Below, piece by piece: positions 1 through 8,271 of a stretch of DNA of 9,591 bases (the first letter of the stretch is position 1; each line of letters begins with the position of its first letter). The notes under the pieces were generated by a model that was given only the letters and a program-made list of their open reading frames with translations, ran no database searches and was not told the origin of the DNA. The DNA is from Alcanivorax sp. (lineage in GTDB: Bacteria > Pseudomonadota > Gammaproteobacteria > Pseudomonadales > Alcanivoracaceae): assembly GCA_007135015.1 (NCBI GenBank), contig SLJS01000252.1, positions 1 through 9,591 of the forward strand, given 5' to 3'. The translations under genes were made by a program, and so were the position numbers.

Positions 1-347
1 AGACGGCACCGGACACCGGGACGGATTCATTGCGCGAGCAGCTGCGCCAGCGGAAGAACCCCTTTCTGTCTTCGGACCACCTTGAGGCGCTGCGTTCGAC
101 ACGCAGCCGGGCGGAACAGAACCTCGACAGCCTGTTCGAGGAAGGCTCCGTCCCCGGCGCCTCGAAAGAGGCGAAGGAAAAGCCCGCCGAGCCGGGCCCC
201 GGGGCCCGGCCGAAGGCTCCCGGCGCCGCGCGGCCCGACGACAAACAGATCCGCGCCATGGTCGACGAGCTCCTGGCCGAATGGATGCCGAAACTCGAGC
301 GTGAACTGCGCGAGCGGCTGACCAGAAAGCTCCGCGGCGAGGAATAA
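1..347 (+). CDS. Hypothetical protein, C-terminal part (5' end outside window)
   Basis: The frame is open from the left edge (first full codon at base 3) to the TAA at 345-347, so this is the C-terminal ~114 residues of a longer protein; the TTG at base 30 is probably not a real start. Visible parts are a charged N-terminal stretch (REQLRQRKNPFLSS), a low-complexity linker rich in Pro, Gly, Ala and Lys around residues 50-80, and a C-terminal amphipathic helix (MVDELLAEWMPKLERELRERL). I see no enzyme motif, signal peptide or membrane segment. From memory, pseudomonads carry a small uncharacterised protein between holC and valS (PA3833 in strain PAO1), and this gene occupies that position; homology is inferred from position, not shown. 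Third-position GC bias supports this frame over the overlapping ones. Function unknown. Confidence 0.75.
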   Translation, partial: TAPDTGTDSLREQLRQRKNPFLSSDHLEALRSTRSRAEQNLDSLFEEGSVPGASKEAKEKPAEPGPGARPKAPGAARPDDKQIRAMVDELLAEWMPKLERELRERLTRKLRGEE

Positions 348-393
348 CCCCCCCCGCCTCACCCCGGCGGCGGCCCATGGCCCCTTTCACGAC

Positions 394-420
394 ACCCTCC
401 ACGGGACGAGGGTCATTTTT
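394..420 (+). terminator. Possible rho-independent terminator after the upstream gene
   Basis: ACCCTC (394-399) and GAGGGT (408-413) form a 6-bp stem with an 8-nt loop, followed closely by TTTTT at 416-420. It lies 46 bases after the stop of the upstream gene and just before the heptamer array, where a terminator separating that gene from valS would be expected. The stem is short, so this is moderate evidence only. Confidence 0.45.
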
Positions 421-421
421 C

Positions 422-470
422 CCTTGCTCCTTGCTCCTTGCTCCTTGCTCCTTGCCCCTTGCCCCTTGCC
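422..470. repeat. Heptanucleotide tandem array, CCTTGCY family (7 units)
   Basis: Seven uninterrupted 7-bp units: four CCTTGCT (422-449) followed by three CCTTGCC (450-470). Only the last base of the unit varies. A partial unit (CCT) follows at 471-473. The array lies between the putative upstream terminator and the valS promoter, about 15 bp upstream of the weak -35 position. It resembles the heptanucleotide short tandemly repeated repetitive (STRR) sequences known from cyanobacteria in form, not in sequence. It gives rise to a spurious in-frame extension of valS starting at TTG 438. Confidence 0.95.
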
Positions 471-485
471 CCTCATGATTCCCGC

Positions 486-515
486 ATGCAAGCCGCCTTG
501 CTTGCCCTGTATAAT
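486..515 (+). promoter_or_regulatory. valS promoter
   Basis: A perfect sigma70 -10 box, TATAAT, lies at 510-515, preceded directly by TG. The best -35 match with an 18-bp spacer is ATGCAA (486-491), which is weak (3 of 6). Transcription would begin near 522, giving a leader of about 30 nt before the valS ATG at 552. The -10 box also argues against the long TTG-started form of valS, which would begin upstream of the promoter. Confidence 0.6.
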
Positions 516-551
516 CGCTGCCTTTCGCGAACCCGCAGCACGGCGGAGACC

Positions 552-3317
<2,766 letters not shown>

Positions 3318-3325
3318 GGAACCCC

Positions 3326-3351
3326 GGCCCGCGCGACCTTCATGCCGGGCC
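3326..3351 (+). other. GC-rich hairpin after valS
   Basis: GGCCCG (3326-3331) pairs with CGGGCC (3346-3351) across a 14-nt loop, 9 bases after the valS stop. No T tract follows, so it is not a classical intrinsic terminator. It could slow polymerase or protect the 3' end. Confidence 0.3.
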
Positions 3352-3356
3352 AGTCT

Positions 3357-3368
3357 TGACGCGCGTCA
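3357..3368. promoter_or_regulatory. Perfect 12-bp palindrome, possible operator
   Basis: TGACGCGCGTCA is a perfect palindrome that ends exactly one base before the -35 box (3369-3374) of the acyl-CoA synthetase promoter. A dimeric repressor bound here would touch RNA polymerase. Which protein binds it, if any, is not known; the TetR-type gene downstream of the synthetase is the nearest candidate. Confidence 0.4.
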
Positions 3369-3397
3369 TTGGCCCCACCGGGCATTCTTTGTATAGT
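3369..3397 (+). promoter_or_regulatory. Promoter of the acyl-CoA synthetase gene
   Basis: TTGGCC (3369-3374, 4 of 6 to the sigma70 -35 consensus), a 17-bp spacer, and TATAGT (3392-3397, 5 of 6 to the -10 consensus). Transcription would start near 3404, about 35 nt before the ATG at 3439. This sets the gene up as a unit independent of valS. Confidence 0.65.
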
Positions 3398-3438
3398 CTT
3401 TCCAGCAGAGGTTCCCATTCCCCGACCAGGGAGCGGCG

Positions 3439-5238
3439 ATGGTTTCACCCGGCGAAATCATGGAAATGACGCGCACCCTCGCCTCGGCGGGTCCGGTGGT
3501 GCGTCCGGTACCTCGCAAGCGGGCCATCTCGCTGGGGTGGGTGATGGCGGAGTCGGCCCGGGCGCGCCCGGACGCCGTCTTCTGCATCTTCGAGGGCCGC
3601 ACGGTGACCTGGGGGGAATTCGACCGCCAGGCCAACCGGCTCGCCCACCTGCTGCGCTCGTTCGGCGTGGCCCGGGGCGATGCCGTGGGCGTGTTCATGG
3701 AAAACAGGGTGGAGTTCCTGCTGGCCTGCGTGGCCCTTTCCCGGCTCGGCGCCCGCGCCGGTCTGATCAATACCGGGGTGCGGGGCAAGTCACTGCTTCA
3801 CTGTCTGGAAAGCATCGGCGCACGCAGGCTGCTGTTCGGCGAGGAGCTGGCGGAAGCCGTTGCGGAAGTACGCGACGAACTGCCCTTCGAGCCCGAGCCG
3901 CAGAGACTGCTTCTTGTTCGCGACAGCGCCAGCGAGCCGGCTCCGGGGGAGAGTCTGGATGTCCTCGGGGAACTGGAACACCACAGCGGTTCCCTGCCGG
4001 AGGTAACCCGGGATATTCGCGCCGGCGAAATCGCCTTCTACATCTTCACTTCGGGCACCACGGGCCTGCCCAAGGCCTCGATCATCACCCATGAGCGCTG
4101 GCTGCGCATGGCCCGTGTCTTTACCCATCTTTCGCTGCGCATGCGCGAGCACGACCGCATCTATGTATGCGTGCCCATGTACCATTCCAACGGCATCTAT
4201 GTGGGCCTCGGAAGCGTTGCGCTCAGCGGCGGCTCCATGTTCCTGCGGCGGCGTTTCTCCGCTTCATCCTTTCTGGACGAGACCCGCGAATACCGGACCA
4301 GCCGCTTCGTCTATATCGGCGAGCTCTGCCGGTACCTGCTCAACCAGCCGGCGCGCCCCGACGACGGCAACAATCCGCTGGAGACGATCACCGGAAACGG
4401 CCTGCGCCCGGATATCTGGAAGGCCTTCCGCGAGCGCTTCAACATACCGCGGATCATCGAGTTCTATGGCGCCACGGAAGGCAACGGCGGCTGCATGAAC
4501 CTGTTCAACAAGGACGAGACCGTCGGTTTCTGTGCCCAGCCCCACGCCCTGGTGAAGTTCGACGTGGAGAACGAGCAGATCATCCGCGACCGGCGCGGAC
4601 GCTGCATCCGCGCGGAAAAGGGCGAAACCGGACTGATGCTCATGAAGATCAGCCCGCTGGCCCGCTTCGAGGGCTATACCAGCCGCGAGGCCACGGAGAA
4701 GAAGGTCCTGCGGGGCGTATTCGGCAAGCGCGACGCCTGGTTCAACACCGGCGACCTGCTGCGTCAGGTGGATGTGGGCTTTGCGCTGGGGCTGCCTCAT
4801 TACCAGTTCGTCGATCGCGTCGGAGATACTTTCCGCTGGAAGGGCGAGAACGTATCGACCAACGAGGTGGCCGATCTGATCAATGAAAGCGCCGAGGTGG
4901 AGTACTCCAATGTGTACGGTGTCACCCTGCCCGGCACCGACGGCCGGGCGGGGATGGCGGCCATTGTCCCGACCTCGGACCACCCGGACCTGGACGCTCT
5001 GTCGGAGCACATCCGCCGCAGCCTGCCTCACTTCGCGCAGCCGGTATTCCTGCGCATTCTCCCGCAGATGGATACCACCGGAACCTTCAAGCTCAAGAAG
5101 ACCGACCTGGTCAGGGAGGGCCATGATCCCGAACGGATCGGTGATCCGCTGTATGTGCTCAAGCCCGGGAGCGAACGATACGAGGCGCTGGACCGGGAAT
5201 TCCACAAGCGGATCCTGGCGGGCCAGGCCGGATACTGA
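3439..5238 (+). CDS. Long/very-long-chain acyl-CoA synthetase (FATP/FadD6 type)
   Basis: AMP-forming (ANL superfamily) ligase that activates fatty acids to acyl-CoA through an acyl-adenylate. The 599-residue length and motifs fit the fatty-acid transport protein/FadD6 subfamily rather than classical FadD. Visible in order: the ATP-binding P-loop TSGTTGLPK (204-212); YGATEG (343-348); NTGDL (436-440); the hinge/C-terminal motif FRWKGENV (465-472); and TGTFKLKK with Lys551 at the position of the family's catalytic C-terminal lysine, followed by the subfamily-typical DLVREGHDP. ATG 3439 is chosen because AGGGAG (3428-3433) lies 5 bases upstream; methionines at residues 10 and 12 lack such a site. 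No clear signal peptide; members act in the cytoplasm or at the membrane and may couple uptake to activation. A TetR-family gene follows after 178 bp with its own -10 box. The chain-length preference cannot be read from sequence. Confidence 0.93.
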   Translation: MVSPGEIMEMTRTLASAGPVVRPVPRKRAISLGWVMAESARARPDAVFCIFEGRTVTWGEFDRQANRLAHLLRSFGVARGDAVGVFMENRVEFLLACVALSRLGARAGLINTGVRGKSLLHCLESIGARRLLFGEELAEAVAEVRDELPFEPEPQRLLLVRDSASEPAPGESLDVLGELEHHSGSLPEVTRDIRAGEIAFYIFTSGTTGLPKASIITHERWLRMARVFTHLSLRMREHDRIYVCVPMYHSNGIYVGLGSVALSGGSMFLRRRFSASSFLDETREYRTSRFVYIGELCRYLLNQPARPDDGNNPLETITGNGLRPDIWKAFRERFNIPRIIEFYGATEGNGGCMNLFNKDETVGFCAQPHALVKFDVENEQIIRDRRGRCIRAEKGETGLMLMKISPLARFEGYTSREATEKKVLRGVFGKRDAWFNTGDLLRQVDVGFALGLPHYQFVDRVGDTFRWKGENVSTNEVADLINESAEVEYSNVYGVTLPGTDGRAGMAAIVPTSDHPDLDALSEHIRRSLPHFAQPVFLRILPQMDTTGTFKLKKTDLVREGHDPERIGDPLYVLKPGSERYEALDREFHKRILAGQAGY

Positions 5239-5302
5239 CCCGGAATCCGGAGCGCTTCCGCAACGCCCACGCCCGACAGGCGGGTCACAGGTCCCGGCCC
5301 CG

Positions 5303-5314
5303 GTTATTTTTTCC
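5303..5314 (+). terminator. Weak T-rich termination site after the synthetase gene
   Basis: A T-rich run (GGTTATTTTTTCC) follows a GC-rich CCGG-CC-CCGG segment 65-75 bases after the synthetase stop. The only obvious stem is 4 bp with a 2-nt loop, which is sterically poor, so the call rests mainly on the T run and its place at the end of the gene. Confidence 0.25.
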
Positions 5315-5315
5315 T

Positions 5316-5350
5316 CCGGCCACCGACCACTGACAACCGAGCACTGAACC
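5316..5350. repeat. Degenerate heptamer array, CYGACCA family (5 units)
   Basis: Five contiguous 7-bp units: CCGGCCA, CCGACCA, CTGACAA, CCGAGCA, CTGAACC. They are a degenerate version of the cleaner array at 6137-6192 and have the same orientation. The array ends 30 bp before the -10 box of the first TetR gene. Confidence 0.8.
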
Positions 5351-5379
5351 GGACCCTCCCTGCCAGCGGCCATGCTGTG

Positions 5380-5385
5380 TATACT
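5380..5385 (+). promoter_or_regulatory. -10 box of the first TetR-family gene
   Basis: TATACT (5 of 6 to the -10 consensus), preceded by TG, lies 31 bases before the ATG at 5417. No convincing -35 box is seen at 16-18 bp spacing (the best positions read TCCCTG or CCCTGC), so expression may be weak or depend on an activator. Confidence 0.5.
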
Positions 5386-5416
5386 CGTTTTCTCCGCATC
5401 AAGGGGAACCCGCGCC

Positions 5417-6007
5417 ATGACCGATGAACGTCGCGACCGGATTCTTGCGGCCGCCCGGGAAGTCTTTGCCCGGGAAGGTTTCCGTTCCGCCGAGGTAAAG
5501 ACCGTCGCCGAACAGGCCGGCGTGGGCAAGGCCACCATCTACAAGTTCTTCCAGTCCAAGGAGGAGCTGCTGATGGTGATCGTGGAGGAGAATCTCAACC
5601 AGCTCCGCGACCAGGCGCTCAGACACCTGGTGGGAAGCAAGCCGCCGCTGGAGCGCATGGAGGATGCCTGCCGGGCCATTGCCCGTTTCATCAGCCACAA
5701 CCGGGCCTTCACACGGGTGCTGATCCAGGAGGCCGGGGATTTCGCCGGCGAGATCCAGCGCCGCCACCTTGCCCTGATGGAGCAGAACCTTCCCCTGGCG
5801 GAGGCATTCTTCAGCGAACTGCGCAAGGACGGCTATTTCGTGGCGCTCGATACCCGCGAGACCATCCAGATGATGATGAACCTGGTCATGGGCTCGGCCT
5901 ACACCTGGGCACTCACCGGCGAGGGCGACCTGGAAGCCCAGGCGGTCAAGTACATGCGAATCCTGGTGGCGGGGCTGCGCACCGACCCGAAGAAAGTGGC
6001 GCCCTGA
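5417..6007 (+). CDS. TetR-family transcriptional regulator (first)
   Basis: Cytoplasmic DNA-binding regulator of 196 residues, a usual TetR size. The N-terminal TetR domain starts almost at once: helix 1 RDRILAAAREVFAREGF (6-22), then the helix-turn-helix with VKTVAEQAGVGKATIYKFF (27-45), which carries the family hallmark GVGKATIYKFF. The C-terminal part is all-helical and presumably binds ligand and dimerises; the ligand cannot be told. ATG 5417 is preferred over ATG 5372: the short form begins as TetR proteins do, has AAGGGGA (5401-5407) upstream, and lies downstream of the -10 box at 5380, whereas ATG 5372 lies upstream of it. Position after the acyl-CoA synthetase suggests a role in lipid metabolism (inference). 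The gene is bracketed by heptamer arrays of the same family in opposite orientation (5316-5350 and 6020-6047). Confidence 0.93.
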   Translation: MTDERRDRILAAAREVFAREGFRSAEVKTVAEQAGVGKATIYKFFQSKEELLMVIVEENLNQLRDQALRHLVGSKPPLERMEDACRAIARFISHNRAFTRVLIQEAGDFAGEIQRRHLALMEQNLPLAEAFFSELRKDGYFVALDTRETIQMMMNLVMGSAYTWALTGEGDLEAQAVKYMRILVAGLRTDPKKVAP

Positions 6008-6019
6008 CGGGCGCCACGG

Positions 6020-6047
6020 TTGTCGGCGGTCGGTTGTCGGCGGTCAG
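6020..6047. repeat. Heptamer array, inverted copy of the CYGACCA family (4 units)
   Basis: Four contiguous units: TTGTCGG, CGGTCGG, TTGTCGG, CGGTCAG. They match the reverse complement (TGGTCGG, TGGTCAG) of the array at 6137-6192 at five to six of seven bases per unit. The array starts 13 bases after the stop of the first TetR gene. Between it and the second array lie 89 bases (6048-6136) in which I recognise nothing. Confidence 0.8.
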
Positions 6048-6136
6048 AAAAGGAGAGCCAGAGGGGACAAGGGGCCGAACAATGGCGCTCCATGCGTTCC
6101 GTTTTCCCGGCTTTGCTACGGCAGCATGTCTTTCGT

Positions 6137-6192
6137 CCGACCACTGACCACCGACCACCGACCACTGACCACTGACCACTGACGACCGACCA
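6137..6192. repeat. Heptamer array, CYGACCA family (8 units)
   Basis: Eight contiguous 7-bp units: CCGACCA, CTGACCA, CCGACCA, CCGACCA, CTGACCA, CTGACCA, CTGACGA, CCGACCA. Variation is almost confined to position 2 (C or T). Two bases after the last unit the perfect hairpin at 6195-6219 begins. The array is inverted with respect to 6020-6047, so transcripts from either strand could fold a long imperfect stem across the gap. Confidence 0.93.
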
Positions 6193-6194
6193 CC

Positions 6195-6221
6195 AGGCGT
6201 GGCCCGAAGGGCCACGCCTAC
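6195..6221 (-). repeat. REP-like hairpin with GTAG head at the 3' end of the second TetR gene
   Basis: AGGCGTGGCCC (6195-6205) and GGGCCACGCCT (6209-6219) form a perfect 11-bp stem with a 3-nt loop. Read on the minus strand, the element begins GTAG (6221-6218) and continues into the palindrome. A 5' GTAG followed by a GC-rich imperfect or perfect palindrome is the hallmark of bacterial REP sequences linked to RAYT (TnpA-REP) transposases. The TAG of the head is also the stop codon of the second TetR gene. There is no T tract, so it is not a typical intrinsic terminator. Whether it is a REP depends on its copy number in the genome, which cannot be seen here. Confidence 0.6.
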
Positions 6222-6898
6222 CGCTGTCCGAGCAGCTCGTCCGAGGACTCCCCCGTAACGACAGCCATGGCCACTCCGGTCATCACCCGCTTGCAGCGTG
6301 CCACCTCCTCTTCCGTACAATGGCCGTCGGAGAGCAGGTACAGCGAGTAGCTTTCCAGCGACCAGAGGATGGTACGGATCACCAGGGGATCGAATTTCCG
6401 GCCCAGCAGCCGCTCGACTTCCGAAGCGAGCACATTGGTGGCCAGTTCCTGGGCCTTTTCCCGGTGGGGGGCCAGCGCGGAGCCGGAATGGCGGGCCTCT
6501 TCCATCATCAGGCGAATCACCGGGCCCATGCTCACGTGATAGTCGAAATAGATATCGGTGGTGTTGCGGATGATCTCGGAGATCGTGCGCGAGCGCTGCA
6601 CCTGCTGCTGGAACCGCAGCAGCATGTTCTCCACGAAGATCCGGTAGATGTTCTCCAGCACATCCAGCTTGTTGCGGAAGTACTTGTAGAAGGTGCGCCG
6701 GGAGATGTTGGCCGCGTCGAGCAGATGCTGCACGGTGGTGCGCTCCAGACCGCGCTGGGCAAAGACCGCCATTGAGTGGATCAGGATCTCCGCGCGCGCG
6801 CGGGAGCGCTGCCCGTGCTCGTCGCCCTCGTAGTAATCGAGTACCTGGTTGACCACCTCGCGGATGGCATCCAGATCATGGTTCGTACTTGATTCCAT
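6218..6898 (-). CDS. TetR-family transcriptional regulator (second)
   Basis: Cytoplasmic regulator of 226 residues. A charged N-terminal extension of ~30 residues precedes the TetR domain: helix 1 at about 34-50 (ARAEILIHSMAVFAQRG), then the helix-turn-helix TTVQHLLDAANISRRTFYKYF (54-74), with the ISRRTFYKYF recognition helix. The C-terminal ligand domain has no recognised signature. Start: TTG 6952, ATG 6922 and ATG 6898 are in frame. ATG 6898 is preferred because GGCGGGA lies upstream, while nothing purine-rich lies before 6922; the upstream part also overlaps the inverted repeats of the control region. The gene is divergent from the dehydrogenase gene, a common arrangement for a TetR repressor of its neighbour and of itself. 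Its stop codon TAG is part of a REP-like hairpin. The effector is unknown. Confidence 0.92.
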   Translation of the reverse strand: MESSTNHDLDAIREVVNQVLDYYEGDEHGQRSRARAEILIHSMAVFAQRGLERTTVQHLLDAANISRRTFYKYFRNKLDVLENIYRIFVENMLLRFQQQVQRSRTISEIIRNTTDIYFDYHVSMGPVIRLMMEEARHSGSALAPHREKAQELATNVLASEVERLLGRKFDPLVIRTILWSLESYSLYLLSDGHCTEEEVARCKRVMTGVAMAVVTGESSDELLGQR

Positions 6899-6924
6899 GG
6901 TCCCGCCGTGCTTGCCTGACATTG

Positions 6925-6976
6925 TGTTTACCGGGAAGCTTACCCAAGACAATACCCACAGTAAACATGAAGTTTA
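6925..6976. promoter_or_regulatory. Divergent control region with TGTTTAC/GTAAACA repeats
   Basis: The AT-richer region between the second TetR gene and the dehydrogenase gene carries three related elements: TGTTTAC (6925-6931), its perfect reverse complement GTAAACA (6961-6967), and GTTTA (6972-6976). The last two form the palindrome TAAAC-N5-GTTTA (6962-6976), a plausible site for a dimeric regulator. I could not assign a convincing -35/-10 pair to either gene; ACAATA (6949-6954, TATTGT on the minus strand) is a possible -10 for the regulator. Confidence 0.45.
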
Positions 6977-7012
6977 TAGCTGTTACATTTCGTCCGATAC
7001 AGGGAGATGCCC

Positions 7013-8185
7013 ATGAGTGTGGAGAAGGTCTGGCGGATCGCGGTCCTGCCCGGTGACGGGATCGGCCCGGAGGTGACCGCCGGAGCGCTGCGCTGCCTGG
7101 CGTTGCTGCGTGAGCGCGGCCTCTGCGCGCTGCAGTGGGAAGAACTGGAATGGCCGTCCACCGACTGGCACCGGCGCCACGGGCGCATGATGCCGGAGGA
7201 CGGGCTGGCAAGGCTGGGCGAATACGACGCCCTGCTGCTGGGCGCACTGGGCGACCCGGGCCCCCTGAGCGACGCCGGCCGCTATGTGCTTTCCGACAGC
7301 ATTTCGCTGGCGCCGCTTCTGCAGATCCGCAAGGGCTTCGACCAGTGGGTCTGCGAGCGGCCCGCCCGGCAACTTCCCGGCGCACGCTGCTACCTGGCCG
7401 ACCCCCGTGCCCGGGAGACGGACATGCTGGTGATCCGGGAAAACAGCGAGGGCGAGTATGTGGGCATGGGCGGACGGCTGCGCCCCGGTACCAGCGAGGA
7501 AATCGTCACCCAGACGGAGCTGTTCACCCGCCGGGGCACCGAACGGATCATCCGCTACGGCTTCGAACGTGCCCGGGCCCGTGCCGCCGAGCGCCGTGAG
7601 GCCGGCAGCGCGCGCACCTTCACGGATGCGGCGGGCAACGAGCGCGACAGTCAGCTGTGCCTGATCACCAAGCGTAATGCACTCAGCCACTGGGGGGATC
7701 TCTACACGGAAGTCTTCGCCGAGATCGCCCCCGAGTACCCGGATGTGGCCACCCACCACGAACTGGTGGACGCCGCCTGCATGAAGTTCGTGCAGGCTCC
7801 CTGGCAATTCGATGTGGTGGTGGCCAGCAATCTCCAGGGCGACATTCTCACCGACCTGGCGGCCGTGATCTCCGGCGGCCTGGGCGTGGCGCCGTCCTGC
7901 AACCTGAACCCGGACGACCGCTCGCGCCCGTCCATGTTCGAGCCCACCCACGGCAGCGCTCCGGACATCGCCGGGCGGAACCTGGCCGACCCCACCGCCA
8001 TGCTGTTCACCACCGCCCGCATGCTCTACTGGCTGGGCGAATCCGACGAGCATGCCGCCAGGGCCGGAGAACTACTGCATGAGGCCACTGCGGCGGACCT
8101 TGCCGAGCACGGGGGCAGCCGCCGTGCCACGGATGCGGTCACCGAAGCCGTACTTGCCCGCCTGGAAGGACTCTGCGGCGAATGA
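7013..8185 (+). CDS. NAD-type beta-decarboxylating dehydrogenase, tartrate/D-malate dehydrogenase-like
   Basis: Cytoplasmic member of the isocitrate/isopropylmalate dehydrogenase family that oxidises and decarboxylates a 2-hydroxy acid using a divalent metal. The 390-residue protein aligns by eye best with E. coli D-malate dehydrogenase DmlA (361). Seen: the N-terminal VLPGDGIGPEV; the substrate loop ISLAPLLQIRKGFDQWVCERPAR, close to the DmlA loop in spacing; RENSEGEY with catalytic Tyr149; Lys220 in TKRNALSHW; metal-binding Asp253, Asp277 and Asp281 (VDAACM, GDILTD); and the cofactor segment HGSAPDIAG, whose Asp points to NAD rather than NADP. An insertion before Lys220 (about 196-215) makes it longer than DmlA. 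ATG 7013 is chosen: AGGGAG (7001-7006) is 6 bases upstream, but touches the alternative ATG 7007. Divergent from a TetR gene and followed by an aminotransferase. Substrate could be D-malate, tartrate or a substituted malate; LeuB is less likely because of the loop. Confidence 0.88.
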   Translation: MSVEKVWRIAVLPGDGIGPEVTAGALRCLALLRERGLCALQWEELEWPSTDWHRRHGRMMPEDGLARLGEYDALLLGALGDPGPLSDAGRYVLSDSISLAPLLQIRKGFDQWVCERPARQLPGARCYLADPRARETDMLVIRENSEGEYVGMGGRLRPGTSEEIVTQTELFTRRGTERIIRYGFERARARAAERREAGSARTFTDAAGNERDSQLCLITKRNALSHWGDLYTEVFAEIAPEYPDVATHHELVDAACMKFVQAPWQFDVVVASNLQGDILTDLAAVISGGLGVAPSCNLNPDDRSRPSMFEPTHGSAPDIAGRNLADPTAMLFTTARMLYWLGESDEHAARAGELLHEATAADLAEHGGSRRATDAVTEAVLARLEGLCGE

Positions 8186-8204
8186 GTGACCGCCACGGAT
8201 CGCC

Positions 8205-8226
8205 CGTCGGCGCGAAGGCGCCGGCG
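8205..8226 (+). other. GC-rich hairpin between dehydrogenase and aminotransferase genes
   Basis: CGTCGGCGC (8205-8213) and GCGCCGGCG (8218-8226) form a 9-bp stem with one G-T pair and a GAAG loop, 19 bases after the dehydrogenase stop. No T tract follows. It may reduce read-through or protect the upstream message. Confidence 0.5.
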
Positions 8227-8230
8227 TCCA

Positions 8231-8239
8231 TGCTACAGT
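8231..8239 (+). promoter_or_regulatory. Possible extended -10 promoter of the aminotransferase gene
   Basis: TGCTACAGT fits the extended -10 pattern TGn-TATAAT at the TG and at four of six bases. No -35 is evident, as expected for some extended -10 promoters. It lies 32 bases before the GTG start at 8272. The gene may be expressed on its own as well as by read-through. Confidence 0.4.
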
Positions 8240-8271
8240 GACTGACGAAACCCACATCGGGAGGTAGAAAC

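Noticed and set aside
438..551. Extended N-terminus of valS from TTG 438
   Set aside because: The extra residues translate the heptamer array and the promoter, and the family N-terminus MEKTY begins at ATG 552.
3356..3361. TTGACG as the -35 box of the synthetase promoter
   Set aside because: It would be 30 bp from TATAGT, far too long a spacer. TTGGCC at 3369-3374 gives exactly 17 bp, and TTGACG is largely part of the palindrome.
4264..5538. A 424-codon minus-strand frame across the synthetase and the first TetR gene
   Set aside because: It is antisense to two genes with strong family motifs and runs through an intergenic repeat. It is a composition artefact.
6137..6192. CRISPR-like array
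   Set aside because: The units are 7 bp and contiguous with no spacers, and there are no cas genes. It is a simple tandem repeat.
6195..6219. Hairpin taken as an intrinsic terminator of the second TetR gene
   Set aside because: No T tract follows on either strand, and the stem overlaps the stop codon. The GTAG head fits a REP-like element better, though some role in transcript ends remains possible.
7007..7012. ATG 7007 as the start of the dehydrogenase
   Set aside because: The Shine-Dalgarno AGGGAG ends directly before it, leaving no spacing. ATG 7013 has the proper 6-base gap.
6983..8053. A 356-codon minus-strand frame opposite the dehydrogenase gene
   Set aside because: The plus-strand protein has intact catalytic motifs. 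The minus frame has none and overlaps the control region.
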